Source: JASLDZ01 sp038226305 (GTDB lineage Bacteria > Pseudomonadota > Alphaproteobacteria > Caulobacterales > Caulobacteraceae). From it: DNA of 64,000 bases. Both the position numbers and the translations under genes were made by a program. The DNA lies in NCBI GenBank assembly GCA_038226305.1, contig JBBRQN010000006.1:96590-160589 (forward strand), read 5' to 3'. Of this stretch, positions 35,438-44,661 are shown piece by piece; the stretch's first letter is position 1; every line of letters begins with the position of its first letter. Below the pieces are notes generated by a model, which saw nothing but the letters and a program-made list of their open reading frames with translations, did no database searches and was not told the origin of the DNA.

Positions 35438-37849
35438 ATGACCCGCCGCGTAGTGGAAACCGGCTGGATGGTCGCCCTGCTCGCCTCCGTTCCTGTGCTT
35501 TCCCACGCGCAGGCGATGGCACCGGCGGCGCTGGCGCCGGTGATCGTGCGGGCGTTGCCCCTGGACGACCGGGCCGCTTCGGCACCATTCACCGGCGACG
35601 CCACGGCCGCGGCTGACGTCGCCCGCACCAACAGCCTCTCCGTCCTTGATGCCCTGGTGCAGCACACCCCCGGCGCTTTCGCGGCGGATGTGAACGGCAA
35701 TCCCTATTCGCAGGTGCTGGACCTTCGCGGGTTCACCGCCTCGCCGCAGCAGGGGCAGCCGCAGGGGCTGGCCGTCTACCTCGGCGGGGTGCGCCTGAAC
35801 GAGGCTTTCGGCAACACGGTGAACTTCGACCTCGTGCCGGCGGTCGCGGTCGAACAGGCGGACGTGCTCACAGGCGACCCGGCCTACGGCCTCAATGCGC
35901 TGGGCGGATCGCTCGCCTTCACCATGAAGACCGGCAAGACCTACGGTGGCGGCTCGGTCACGGTCGAGGGCGGCTCGTTCGGCCGGGCCGGGGGCTCGGC
36001 TCAGTTCGGCCGGCGCTACGGAGACTGGAACCTGTACGCGGCGGCGGAAGGTGAGCGGGAGGGCGGCTGGCGCCAGCGTTCCCCCTCCAGCACGACGAGG
36101 CTCTACGGCGATCTCGGCCGCGATATCGGAGACCGGCTCGAGGCACACCTGATCGGCTCCGCTTCCGCCAGCATCCTCGGCGTCGTGGGCCCGACGCCGG
36201 TCGATCTTCTGGCGCAGGACCGCACCGCAGTCTTCACGTCTCCCCAGACGACGCGCAACGACTCAGCCCTCGTCGCCCTGGACCTGAAGTGGCGCGGCCC
36301 GGCGGGATGGACAGTCACCGGCGACCTGCACGGCCGCGTGTTCAACCAGGCGCATGTGGACGGCAACGACGCGAACGTGGAAAGCTGCTCCAGCCGCACA
36401 ACCAATCCCCTCTACGGCACGCTGTGCCTGGAGGATGACGCCTTCCCTCGTACCATACGGCCGGCTGCAGCGGCCTTCCAGATCCTGCAGCCCAGCGGCG
36501 CCCCGATCGCCTGCCCCGGGGTCGCCGGAGGTGCCCTTTCGTGCGCGGGCATCCCCTACGGCACGATCGACCGGACCCATACCGACTCCTCCACCCTGGG
36601 CGCCGCCGCGCAGGCGGGGTGGGAGGGCGAGCTGTTCGGCCGAAAGAGCCGCTTCGCGGTGGGCGGCGCGGTGGATGGCTCCACCTTCCGTTTCTCCTCC
36701 CAAAGCGAGCTCGGCTTGATCGGGCCGGACCTCGTGGTCGCCCCGTCAGCCGGCGTGCCCGGGATGGGCGTGCCGATCCACACCGCCGGCCTGATCGGCT
36801 ATGCGCCGCTCGCCATCGCAGGCCGCCGCAGGGACGGTGGCGTCTACGGCGCCGAGGTGCTGGACCTGACGAGCGCCCTGACGCTCACTGTCTCGGGTCG
36901 CTGGAACACCACCGACCTGCGCGTCACCGACCGGCTCGGCACGAGCCCGGACCTGAACGGCAGCCACAGCTTCACGCGCTTCAACCCGCAGGCCGGGATC
37001 GACTGGCGGTTGGGGTCGGCGCTGACCTTGCACGCCGCCTATTCCGAAGGATCGCGCGCGCCGACGGCCCTGGAACTTTCCTGCGCCGATCCCGCGCGGC
37101 CGTGCCTGCTGGAAAACGCACTGGTGGCCGATCCGCCGCTGAGTCAGGTGGTCTCCCACACGAGCGAGCTGGGTCTGTCCGGTCAGTCCGCCTTTCTTGG
37201 CGGGCGTCTTCAATGGCGGCTGACCGGCTTCAACACCGACGTCGACGACGACATCATCGCCCTCGCCAGCCAGATCCAGGGCCGCGGCTACTATGCCAAT
37301 GTCCCCAGGACCCGCCGCCTGGGCGTGGAGCTGGGCGCGAACCTGCACACCGGCCCCTTCGACGCCTACCTGGGCTACTCACACATCGAAGCGAGCTATC
37401 GCTTCGCGGGCCAGCTGAGCGCCCGTGCCAACCCGCTCGCCGATGCGAACGATGAAATCAGCGTGCGGCCGGGCAACGCCATCGGCGGCGTGCCGCAGGA
37501 CCGTTTCAAGGTGGGCCTCGACTGGCGCGCGACCACGCGCCTGACGGTGGGGGGCGACCTTCTGGCCGTGGGATCGCAGCCCTTTGTCGGCGACGAGAAC
37601 GGCTCGCTCCCCCACCTGCCCGGCTGGGCCAGCGTGAACCTGCATGCGCGGTGGCAGGTCACCCCTCACCTCGCCGCATTCGCCCAGGTGTATAACCTGC
37701 TCGACGAGCGGTACTCGACCTATGGGGCCTTCTTCGATGCGGGCGGCGTTCAGAACGCCGGCTCCGCCCTGCCTGCCGATCCCAGTCCCAACACCGTCAC
37801 TCCGGCAGCGCCCCGCTCGGCCCGCGTCGGGTTCGACTACCGGTGGTGA
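35438..37849 (+). CDS. TonB-dependent outer-membrane receptor
   Basis: 803 aa with a signal peptide (to about SHAQA, residue 25). Plug domain: SVLDALVQHTPGAFAADVNGNPYSQVLDLRGF, LAVYLGGVRLNEAFGNTVNFDLVPAVAVEQADVLTGDPAYGLNALGGSLAFTMKTG. A beta-barrel follows, with LHAAYSEGSRAPTALELSC and the C-terminal box FAQVYNLLDERYSTYGAFFDAGG...RSARVGFDYRW ending in an aromatic residue. Imports an unknown ligand using the TonB-ExbBD system. The leader contains two strong inverted repeats, so expression is likely ligand-controlled. No transporter or regulator gene lies beside it to hint at the substrate. Confidence 0.93.
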   Translation: MTRRVVETGWMVALLASVPVLSHAQAMAPAALAPVIVRALPLDDRAASAPFTGDATAAADVARTNSLSVLDALVQHTPGAFAADVNGNPYSQVLDLRGFTASPQQGQPQGLAVYLGGVRLNEAFGNTVNFDLVPAVAVEQADVLTGDPAYGLNALGGSLAFTMKTGKTYGGGSVTVEGGSFGRAGGSAQFGRRYGDWNLYAAAEGEREGGWRQRSPSSTTRLYGDLGRDIGDRLEAHLIGSASASILGVVGPTPVDLLAQDRTAVFTSPQTTRNDSALVALDLKWRGPAGWTVTGDLHGRVFNQAHVDGNDANVESCSSRTTNPLYGTLCLEDDAFPRTIRPAAAAFQILQPSGAPIACPGVAGGALSCAGIPYGTIDRTHTDSSTLGAAAQAGWEGELFGRKSRFAVGGAVDGSTFRFSSQSELGLIGPDLVVAPSAGVPGMGVPIHTAGLIGYAPLAIAGRRRDGGVYGAEVLDLTSALTLTVSGRWNTTDLRVTDRLGTSPDLNGSHSFTRFNPQAGIDWRLGSALTLHAAYSEGSRAPTALELSCADPARPCLLENALVADPPLSQVVSHTSELGLSGQSAFLGGRLQWRLTGFNTDVDDDIIALASQIQGRGYYANVPRTRRLGVELGANLHTGPFDAYLGYSHIEASYRFAGQLSARANPLADANDEISVRPGNAIGGVPQDRFKVGLDWRATTRLTVGGDLLAVGSQPFVGDENGSLPHLPGWASVNLHARWQVTPHLAAFAQVYNLLDERYSTYGAFFDAGGVQNAGSALPADPSPNTVTPAAPRSARVGFDYRW

Positions 37850-37928
37850 AGACAGCTTCCGAAGCTGAAGCTCGTTCCGTCACGGATTTGCGGTGGCGCC
37901 GGGCGGCGGCGCGCGCGACGTTGCGGGC

Positions 37929-39503
37929 ATGAGCCCTTCCGACTTCGCCATCGAGATCAGCCGCCGTCGCCTGCTGGCGGCGGCCGGGGCGGGTGGAGCG
38001 GCGGCTTCCCTGCCGGTGAGCGCCGGGACGGTCGAGGTCTCGGCAGCCCCGCCGCATGACCCCGCCACCACACCTCCGGTGGCGGGTCTGCACCTGCAGT
38101 TCGGGGCCGACGCCTCAACGCAGATGACCGTGTCGTGGCACACCCTGCAGCCGGTTCACGGTGCGCGGGTGATCCTCGGCCGGTCGGACGGGCGGCTGGA
38201 GCGCACCCTCCCCGCCCGCACGGTCAGCTATGTGGATGCCAAGGCCAAGCGCACCGTCTACGCCCACCACGCCCTGATCGAGGGCCTGACGCCTTCGCGC
38301 AGCTACCTTTACGGCGCCCTGCACGACGGGGCGGAGGCGGAGTTCGGCACCTTCCGCACGGCACCCAGAGGCCGGGGCAGCTTCACCTTCACGAGCTTCG
38401 GCGATCAGGGCACCCCGACCCTGGGCCGGGCCGGCAAGGGGCCGGGGGCCCCTTCGTTCGTGAACGACAATCTCGGCTCGCCCGCCGCAGGCGACACCGT
38501 AGCCGGGGTGGAACGCGCGGCCCCCCTGTTCCACCTGTTCAACGGCGACCTCTGCTACGCCAACCTGTCCGAAGACCGGGTGCGCACCTGGTGGGACTTC
38601 TGGGCCAACAACAGCCGCAGCGCCCGCAAGCGCCCGTGGATGCCCTCGCCCGGCAACCATGAGAACGAGCTCGGCAACGGCCCCATCGGCTTCCAGGCCT
38701 ACCAGACCTACTTCAGCGTGCCCCCCGCCGCTGGCCAGACAGACCTTACCCGCGGCCTGTGGTACGCCTTCACGGCCGGTTCGGTGCGGGTGATCAGCTT
38801 GGCCAACGACGACATCTGCTATCAGGACGGGGGTAACTCCTACGTCCGCGGCTACTCCCACGGGGCGCAGAAGGCCTGGCTGGAGGCCGAGCTCTCCACC
38901 GCCCGCAACCACCCGGACGTGGACTGGGTGGTTGTGTGCATGCACCAGGTGGCGATCTCCACCGCCGACAAGTTCAATGGGGCCGATCTCGGCGTGCGCG
39001 AGGAGTGGCTGCCCCTGTTCGACCGGCACGGGGTCGACCTCGTGGTGTGCGGGCACGAGCACCACTATGAGCGGTCGCATCCGCTGCGGGGGCACGAGGC
39101 CAACGCCACGCTGACGCCCACGCCCTCGGCCACCCGCACCGACGTGATCGACACCACCAAAGGCTGCGTCCACATGGTGATCGGCGGCGGGGGCACCTCT
39201 GCCCCATCGAACACCCTGTTCTTCGATCCGCCGCAGTGCCGGGTGATCACCGCGGTGGGGCCCTCCGATCCCGTCACCGGGCGGCGGCCGCCGATCTACG
39301 TGAAGGAGGCGGCACCCTGGTCGGCGGTGCGCAACGCCGCACACGCTTATGGCTTCGCCGCCTTCACCGTCGACCCCGGCCGGCGCGGCGGCTTCACGAC
39401 CATCAAGGTCACCTACTACGATGTGACCGGGCCGGACGGGGCGCTGAGCGCATTCGAAAGCTTCACCCTGCGCCGCCCCCGCAACGACCGCGGGGCGGCC
39501 TGA
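37929..39503 (+). CDS. Metallophosphoesterase, purple acid phosphatase type
   Basis: 524 aa. A twin-Arg signal (SRRRLLAAAGAGGAAASLP) suggests Tat export of a folded, metal-loaded enzyme. After an N-terminal fibronectin-like domain (LQFGADASTQMTVSWHTLQPV) come the metallophosphatase motifs: FGDQG, LFNGDLCYAN, SPGNHENE, VVVCMHQ and VVCGHEHHYERSHP. The GDLCY tyrosine is a ligand typical of purple acid phosphatases. It should release phosphate from organic esters in the periplasm. It starts 79 bp after the TonB receptor and may be co-transcribed. Confidence 0.92.
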   Translation: MSPSDFAIEISRRRLLAAAGAGGAAASLPVSAGTVEVSAAPPHDPATTPPVAGLHLQFGADASTQMTVSWHTLQPVHGARVILGRSDGRLERTLPARTVSYVDAKAKRTVYAHHALIEGLTPSRSYLYGALHDGAEAEFGTFRTAPRGRGSFTFTSFGDQGTPTLGRAGKGPGAPSFVNDNLGSPAAGDTVAGVERAAPLFHLFNGDLCYANLSEDRVRTWWDFWANNSRSARKRPWMPSPGNHENELGNGPIGFQAYQTYFSVPPAAGQTDLTRGLWYAFTAGSVRVISLANDDICYQDGGNSYVRGYSHGAQKAWLEAELSTARNHPDVDWVVVCMHQVAISTADKFNGADLGVREEWLPLFDRHGVDLVVCGHEHHYERSHPLRGHEANATLTPTPSATRTDVIDTTKGCVHMVIGGGGTSAPSNTLFFDPPQCRVITAVGPSDPVTGRRPPIYVKEAAPWSAVRNAAHAYGFAAFTVDPGRRGGFTTIKVTYYDVTGPDGALSAFESFTLRRPRNDRGAA

Positions 39504-39540
39504 AGCCAAGCCGCCGCCTTCCCCCGGTAGGGGCCTCCCG

Positions 39541-39984
39541 TCAGTGGTGGTGTTCAGCGCGGCCGCAGGCGAGGTGGGCGGGGCCGTCCATCCACATGAG
39601 CTTCACGCCGGAGGTCCATTCCAGGGTGCGGCGGCCGTCGCTCCAAGTGATGCGAGGCTCGGCCCCGTCCCAAGGCAGCAGCGGCAGGGCGTGCGGCCCG
39701 TCGCCCGCGTCCACCACGGCCACCGAGACCGAGCGGCGGCTCTCGAAGCGGGTGCGCAGACTGCGGTCGCCATCGCAGGCGAAGGTCGAGCCGTCCCGCC
39801 CCGTGCTGGCGGGGGTTACGGGATGGGCTTCGTCCGAGCTGTTCTGCGCCCCATAGCCGTAGGCCCCAACGGAGCGGGCAGGCGGCGCCGCGACGGACGA
39901 CCGCCCCGGCTTCACATCGGCCACTGCCGCCGTGGCCACGAGGTTCGTGAGGCAGACGAAGGCCGCCACGGTCGCCGTCTTCAT
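39541..39984 (-). CDS. MliC-like exported protein (lysozyme-inhibitor fold), tentative
   Basis: 147 aa with a signal sequence (MKTATVAAFVCLTNLVATAAVA). The C-terminal part follows the membrane-bound C-type lysozyme inhibitor pattern: STFACDGDRSLRTRFE, a middle strand SVSVAVVDAGDGPHALPLLP, then GAEPRITWSDGRRTLEWTSGVKLMWMDGPAHLACGR, with paired Cys at the ends. There is no lipobox. It ends in HHH. An ATG 8 codons upstream (40008) is an alternative start. Confidence 0.62.
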   Translation of the reverse strand: MKTATVAAFVCLTNLVATAAVADVKPGRSSVAAPPARSVGAYGYGAQNSSDEAHPVTPASTGRDGSTFACDGDRSLRTRFESRRSVSVAVVDAGDGPHALPLLPWDGAEPRITWSDGRRTLEWTSGVKLMWMDGPAHLACGRAEHHH

Positions 39985-40042
39985 GATCTGTGGTCCCCTC
40001 ATGGCCACAGCGGAGCACGCCGCGGGCCATGCGCCAAGGGCT

Positions 40043-40462
40043 TCAGGCGGCGCGGGTCACCGTGTGGTGATCGTCCATCCAGACGAGCTTGGGATCGCTC
40101 AGGAAGCGGGCGATCTGTGGGCCGATCACCTCCATGCGCACGGGCTTGGACAGGAAGCCGATCGCCCCGTGCGCCATCGCCTCGGCCGCCGCCTCGTCGC
40201 TGGTGGAGGCGGTGAGCATGACGAGGGCGCAGGGCTCGCCGGTGCCGGTCACTTCGCGCAGGAGATCGATGGTCTTCAGACCGTCCATCTCCTCCATCTG
40301 CAGATCGACGAGCACGAGGTGCGGGCGGCAGCCAGCGCGCACGCGCTCCACGGCCGCAGCGCCGCTCTCGGCGGCAAAGACCTGATGGCCCAGCGATCCG
40401 ATCATTTCGGAAAGCAGTTCGCCGAACACGGCGTCGTCGTCGACGAGAAGAATGCGGGCCAT
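40043..40462 (-). CDS. Single-domain response regulator (CheY-like)
   Basis: 139 aa receiver domain without output domain. Acidic pocket Asp8-Asp10 in ILLVDDDAVF, phospho-acceptor Asp53 (HLVLVDLQMEEMDG), Thr/Ser in VMLTAS and Lys in FLSKPV. The last 20 residues form an extra segment (SDPKLVWMDDHHTVTRAA). It is divergent from the hybrid histidine kinase at 40597 with 134 bp between, and is a plausible phosphotransfer partner for that kinase's Hpt domain. Confidence 0.9.
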   Translation of the reverse strand: MARILLVDDDAVFGELLSEMIGSLGHQVFAAESGAAAVERVRAGCRPHLVLVDLQMEEMDGLKTIDLLREVTGTGEPCALVMLTASTSDEAAAEAMAHGAIGFLSKPVRMEVIGPQIARFLSDPKLVWMDDHHTVTRAA

Positions 40463-40596
40463 GACACACCTGTCCCTTGGGTACGCTTTAACCTTGAATC
40501 GCCACTGGTTTACCAAGTCTTAACCGACACGGCCGTGTGTTGAATCAGGGCCTTGGCCTCGGCGCGTGAAGTCGTCTGGCCTGCGGAGTTCGGTGG

Positions 40597-43437
40597 ATGA
40601 GTAACGACACCGTTTCCGCACCGATGCTGGATGCATCCACGCGCGCCTACATGGCCGAGACCGGGGCGCTGCGCACCACGCGCATTCTCAGCACCTGCGC
40701 CCTCACCGCCTTTCTCGCCATCTGGGTGAGCCCCCTCTACATCCTGACCTTCGGTGTGCCGCAGACCCTTGTGACCGCCTGCCTGTTCTACGTGTGCGAC
40801 CGGGGGCTGAAGAGCGGCAGCGCAGTCTCTCCCGCCAAAGCCCTGCCCTTCGTCACCGGCCTGCAGGTGGTGGCGGCCATGCAGGTGTGCTGGACCGGCA
40901 TCGATCTGCACTTCAACCACCGCATGCCTGTGGAAGGCCTGCTGCTCGTGCTGTCCAGCCTCGTGCTGTCGGCCCTCCGAGCCCAGCCGACGCGGCTGAC
41001 CTATTTCCTCGGCCTGGCCCCGCCCCTCCTGGCGATGGCGCTGATCACCTTCGTGCGGCCGCTGGACGATGCTCGCACGGGCGTGGCCATCGCCCTCCTC
41101 ATCGCCTCCATGACAGCGACGGCCATGCGCCAGCAGAAGCACAACCGCGGCGCCGACCGCCTGCGGGCGGAGAGCGAGGCCACCGCCGCCGAGCTCGCCC
41201 GCACGCTCGATCTCGCCGACCTCGCGGAGGAAGTGGCCTCCATCGGCCACTGGCGTCTGAACGTCGCGCGCACCACCCACACCTGGTCGCCCGGGGTGTT
41301 CAAGATCTTCGGCTTTCCCGTGGCGGACACCCCGCCCCCGGTGGAGGCCATGCTCGCATGCTACCTGCCGGGCGGGCGCGAGGAAGTGGCTCGCCTGATC
41401 GACGAGGCTTTCGCCAGCCGCTGCGGCCTCAGCTTCGAGCAGCGCATCCTGCGCACGGATGGGGCGCTGCGCATCCTCCTCGTGAAGTCGCGGTTCGCGG
41501 CCGACGAAAACGGAGCGCTCCTCACCGGCGTGGTGCAGGACGTGACTGAGGCCCGCATGGCCGAGCAGGAGCGCATCGACGGCGAAGCTCGCTATCGCCT
41601 CCTGGCCGACAACGTGGGCGACATCATCGTGCAGAGCGATGCCGAGGGCTTCATTCGCTATATCTCGCCGGCCTGCCTCGCCATCACCGGCTATGCGCCG
41701 GAAGAACTCCTCGGCCGCCGGGCGGTGGAGTTCATCGAGCCCGCAGACGTCGACGCCGTGCGCGACGCCATGGGCCGCGCCGTCGCCAGCCGGTCCGACG
41801 AGGCGTGGATGATCGAGTACCGCTTCCGCCACAAGGACGGCTCGGTGCGCTGGCTGGAGGCGCACCCGCGCCTCGTGCGCGATCCCAAGACCGGCCGTCG
41901 CACCGGCCTGATCGACGTGGTTCGCGACGCCGAGGCCCGAAAGGCGCTCGAGGCCGAACTGGTCGCGGCCCGCGCCGAGGCCGAAGCCGGCGGCCGTGCC
42001 AAGGCCGACTTCCTGGCCAACATGAGCCATGAACTGCGCACGCCGCTCAGCAGCATCGTCGGGTTCTCCACCCTCGTTGCCGAAGCCGCCGAGCTGGAGC
42101 CGGAGACCCGCCGCCGCGCCCGGCTGACACGGGACGCGAGTCAGGCCCTGGTCGCCATCGTCAACGACGTTCTGGACCTGTCCAAGCTGGAGGCCGAAGG
42201 CGTGACCCTCTCCCCCGAACCAGTCGACCTCGCCGACCTTCTGACCGGCGCCGCCGAGCTCGTGCGGGAAGAGGCGGACAGGAAGGGGCTCACCCTCACC
42301 CTGCAGATGCCCCCGCAGGAGATGCGGGTGCTGGCCGACCCGATGCGCCTGCGGCAGGTGGTGCTGAACCTCCTCAGCAACGCCGTGAAGTTCACCCAGA
42401 AGGGTGGCGTCACCCTCTCGCTCGGTCGCGACGGCAGCGACCGGGTGCGGATCGCGGTGCGCGACACGGGCATCGGAATCGCGGCCGACCGGCTTCAGGC
42501 CGTGTTCGGCCGCTTCGCCCAGGCCGACGGTTCCACCGTCCGCCGTTTCGGGGGCACGGGCCTGGGACTGACCATCAGCCGGACCCTGGTCGAAGCGATG
42601 GACGGCACTCTGGACGTTCACAGCACCGAGGGCGCGGGCTCCACCTTCACCGTCGTGATCGATCCCCCCGCCGCCCAGCCGCCGCTGCAGTCCCTGCAGG
42701 ACACCGATGCCGCCCCGGCCCCGCGGCTGCGGGCGCGCATCCTTCTGGCCGACGACAACCCGATGAACCGCGATCTCTTCACGGCCCTTCTCAGCGGCGA
42801 AGACTTCGACATCACCTGCGTGGAAGACGGGGCGCAGGCCGTGCGCGCCGTTCAGGAGCAGCGGTTCGACCTCGTGTTCATGGACGTGCAGATGCCGGTG
42901 ATGGACGGCCTGGATGCCGTGCGCGCCATCCGCAGCCTGGGCCTCGACCTGCCGGTGGTGGCGCTGACCGCCAACGTCATGCCCGAGAGCATCGCCAAGG
43001 CCCGCCAGGCCGGGATGAGCGACCACCTGAGCAAGCCCTATGGCGCGCGAGACCTTCTGGAAGCAATCGCCCGCTGGGTCGACCAGGAGGAACCAAGCGC
43101 CTCGACGATCGTGTCGAGCGACGTGCTGACGCGGTTGGGCCGGGCGCTGGGCCCCGACCGGCTGTCGCACTTCCTCGCCGGCCTCGCCGAGCAGCTGGAC
43201 GAGAGCCTCGCCGCGTTCGCTCAGCCGACGGCCGATCCGCAAGGTCTGAGCCAACGCGCCCACAGCGTGCGGGGCTACGCCGGATCCCTCGGCTATATCG
43301 ACATCGCCCGGGCCTATGGGGCGCTGGAGGCGGCGATCGCTGAAGGCACGCCCCTAGCCCCGTTCCTGGCCGACGCGGTTCGGACCACCCGCTCCGCCCT
43401 GGCAGACCTTCGCGCTCGCAAGCCCGCCGCGGCCTAA
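40597..43437 (+). CDS. Hybrid sensor histidine kinase / response regulator with Hpt domain
   Basis: 946 aa. Residues about 25-185 contain several hydrophobic helices (TRILSTCALTAFLAIWVSPLYILTFG and more), a membrane sensor. Two PAS domains follow (about 205-320 and 335-455; ASIGHWRLNVART, NVGDIIVQSDAEGFIRYISPACLAITGY). HisKA has the phospho-His at residue 478 (ANMSHELRTPLSSIVGF), then HATPase_c (NLLSNAVKFTQKGG, DTGIGI, GGTGLGLTIS). A receiver domain has Asp763 (LVFMDVQMPVMDG), and an Hpt domain has His889 (AHSVRGYAGSL). This is a complete tripartite phosphorelay. The divergent CheY-like protein could receive the signal; the stimulus is unknown. Confidence 0.94.
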   Translation: MSNDTVSAPMLDASTRAYMAETGALRTTRILSTCALTAFLAIWVSPLYILTFGVPQTLVTACLFYVCDRGLKSGSAVSPAKALPFVTGLQVVAAMQVCWTGIDLHFNHRMPVEGLLLVLSSLVLSALRAQPTRLTYFLGLAPPLLAMALITFVRPLDDARTGVAIALLIASMTATAMRQQKHNRGADRLRAESEATAAELARTLDLADLAEEVASIGHWRLNVARTTHTWSPGVFKIFGFPVADTPPPVEAMLACYLPGGREEVARLIDEAFASRCGLSFEQRILRTDGALRILLVKSRFAADENGALLTGVVQDVTEARMAEQERIDGEARYRLLADNVGDIIVQSDAEGFIRYISPACLAITGYAPEELLGRRAVEFIEPADVDAVRDAMGRAVASRSDEAWMIEYRFRHKDGSVRWLEAHPRLVRDPKTGRRTGLIDVVRDAEARKALEAELVAARAEAEAGGRAKADFLANMSHELRTPLSSIVGFSTLVAEAAELEPETRRRARLTRDASQALVAIVNDVLDLSKLEAEGVTLSPEPVDLADLLTGAAELVREEADRKGLTLTLQMPPQEMRVLADPMRLRQVVLNLLSNAVKFTQKGGVTLSLGRDGSDRVRIAVRDTGIGIAADRLQAVFGRFAQADGSTVRRFGGTGLGLTISRTLVEAMDGTLDVHSTEGAGSTFTVVIDPPAAQPPLQSLQDTDAAPAPRLRARILLADDNPMNRDLFTALLSGEDFDITCVEDGAQAVRAVQEQRFDLVFMDVQMPVMDGLDAVRAIRSLGLDLPVVALTANVMPESIAKARQAGMSDHLSKPYGARDLLEAIARWVDQEEPSASTIVSSDVLTRLGRALGPDRLSHFLAGLAEQLDESLAAFAQPTADPQGLSQRAHSVRGYAGSLGYIDIARAYGALEAAIAEGTPLAPFLADAVRTTRSALADLRARKPAAA

Positions 43438-43499
43438 TCCGGCCGCCGGATCCCGCCCCTCGCCTTGCGCTGGACGGTCGGCCTTCTTAGGCTTGAAGC

Positions 43500-43973
43500 A
43501 TGACCGCCGCCGGCGCCTGCACCCATGCCGCCCCGCACCGCCCCACCCAGGGCGCGGTGGCCAAGTCGCTGGCCCGCGCCCAGGCGCAGACCGAAGCCAA
43601 GGGCCTGCGCTGGACCCCGCCTCGCAAGCGCGTCTACGAGCTCCTCCTCGAAGCTGCAGGGCCGGTGAAGGCCTACGACATCATGGAGGCCTTCGCCGAC
43701 AAGGCCGCCAAGCCCCCCACCGTCTACCGGGCGCTGGAGTTTCTGGAGCAGGCGGGCTTCGCCCACCGCATCCCCAGCCTGAACGCCTTCGTGGCCTGCG
43801 CCGCCGACGCCAGCGACCACATCGCCGCGTTCCTCATCTGCGACTGCTGCGGCGCGGTGCAGGAGTTCGACCCGGGGGCTGTGGCGGCCGCCGCCTCGGT
43901 CGCCCGGCAGGAGGCGTTCGTGCTGCGGGCCGTCTCCCTCGAAATCCGCGGCCGCTGCCGGCACTGCGCCTGA
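43500..43973 (+). CDS. Fur family transcriptional regulator, Zur-like
   Basis: 157 aa. Winged helix near residues 36-90: LRWTPPRKRVYELLLEAAGPVKAYDIMEAFADKAAKPPTVYRALEFLEQAGFAHRI, the Fur-family DNA-recognition pattern with TVYRALE. The C-terminal part carries CDCCGA and CRHCA, the two CXXC pairs of a structural zinc site, as in Zur. It lacks the long HHH-type metal site of Fur, so zinc sensing is likelier. It ends 7 nt before modB, which suggests co-transcription with modBC. Confidence 0.85.
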   Translation: MTAAGACTHAAPHRPTQGAVAKSLARAQAQTEAKGLRWTPPRKRVYELLLEAAGPVKAYDIMEAFADKAAKPPTVYRALEFLEQAGFAHRIPSLNAFVACAADASDHIAAFLICDCCGAVQEFDPGAVAAAASVARQEAFVLRAVSLEIRGRCRHCA

Positions 43974-43980
43974 CCGGCTC

Positions 43981-44661
43981 GTGACGGCGGGCAGCCTCTG
44001 GCAGGTGGCGCAGGTGACGGCGTCGCTCGCCGCCATCACGACCGTGCTGCTCCTGATCCTCGCGACGCCCCTGGCGTGGTGGCTGACCCGCAGCCGGGCG
44101 TGGTGGAAGGAGGCCGTGGCCGCCGTCACGGCCCTGCCGCTGGTGCTGCCGCCGACGGTCTTGGGCTTCTACATGCTCGTGGCTCTCGGGCCGGACAGCC
44201 CCTTGATGGTGCCCCTGCACGCCTTCGGGGTGCGCACCCTGGCATTCACCTTCACCGGGTTGGTGATCGGGTCGTTGTTCTACTCCCTGCCCTTTGCAGT
44301 GCAGCCCCTGCGTACCGCCTTCGAGGCCATAGGGCAGGAACAGCTGGACGCCGCCGCCACCCTGCGCGCCTCACCCATCGACGTGTTCCTCACCGTGGCC
44401 GTGCCCATGGCCCGACGCGGCTTCCTGTCGGCGGCGGTACTGGTGTTCGCCCACACCGTGGGGGAGTTCGGCGTGGTGCTGATGATCGGCGGCGGCATCC
44501 CGGGCAAGACCGAGGTGCTGTCGATCCGCATGTACCAACTGGTCGAGCAGCTGAAGCTCGGTGAGGCGTCGAGGCTCGCAGGAGCCCTGGCCGGGTTCAG
44601 CTTTGTGGCGCTCCTGATCCTGTTCCTGCTGGAACGCCGCGCCGCCCGGGTGACACCGTGA
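43981..44661 (+). CDS. modB: Molybdate ABC transporter permease
   Basis: 226 aa from a GTG start. Membrane component of molybdate uptake. Features: WWLTRSRAWWKEAVAAVTALPLVLPPTVLGFYML, FYSLPFAVQPLRTAFEAIG, and the ABC-coupling loop (AATLRASPIDVFLTVAVPMARRGFLSAAVLVFAHTVGEFGVVLMIGGGIPG), with the EFG..LMIGG box typical of ModB. It overlaps modC by 4 nt. Tungstate or another oxyanion is possible, but ModB is the best match. Confidence 0.92.
   Translation: MTAGSLWQVAQVTASLAAITTVLLLILATPLAWWLTRSRAWWKEAVAAVTALPLVLPPTVLGFYMLVALGPDSPLMVPLHAFGVRTLAFTFTGLVIGSLFYSLPFAVQPLRTAFEAIGQEQLDAAATLRASPIDVFLTVAVPMARRGFLSAAVLVFAHTVGEFGVVLMIGGGIPGKTEVLSIRMYQLVEQLKLGEASRLAGALAGFSFVALLILFLLERRAARVTP

Noticed and set aside
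40510..43263. 917-aa open frame on the minus strand under the hybrid histidine kinase
   Set aside because: Antisense shadow of a strongly supported multidomain kinase gene; composition is Gly/His/Arg-rich without domains, as expected of GC-rich antisense frames.
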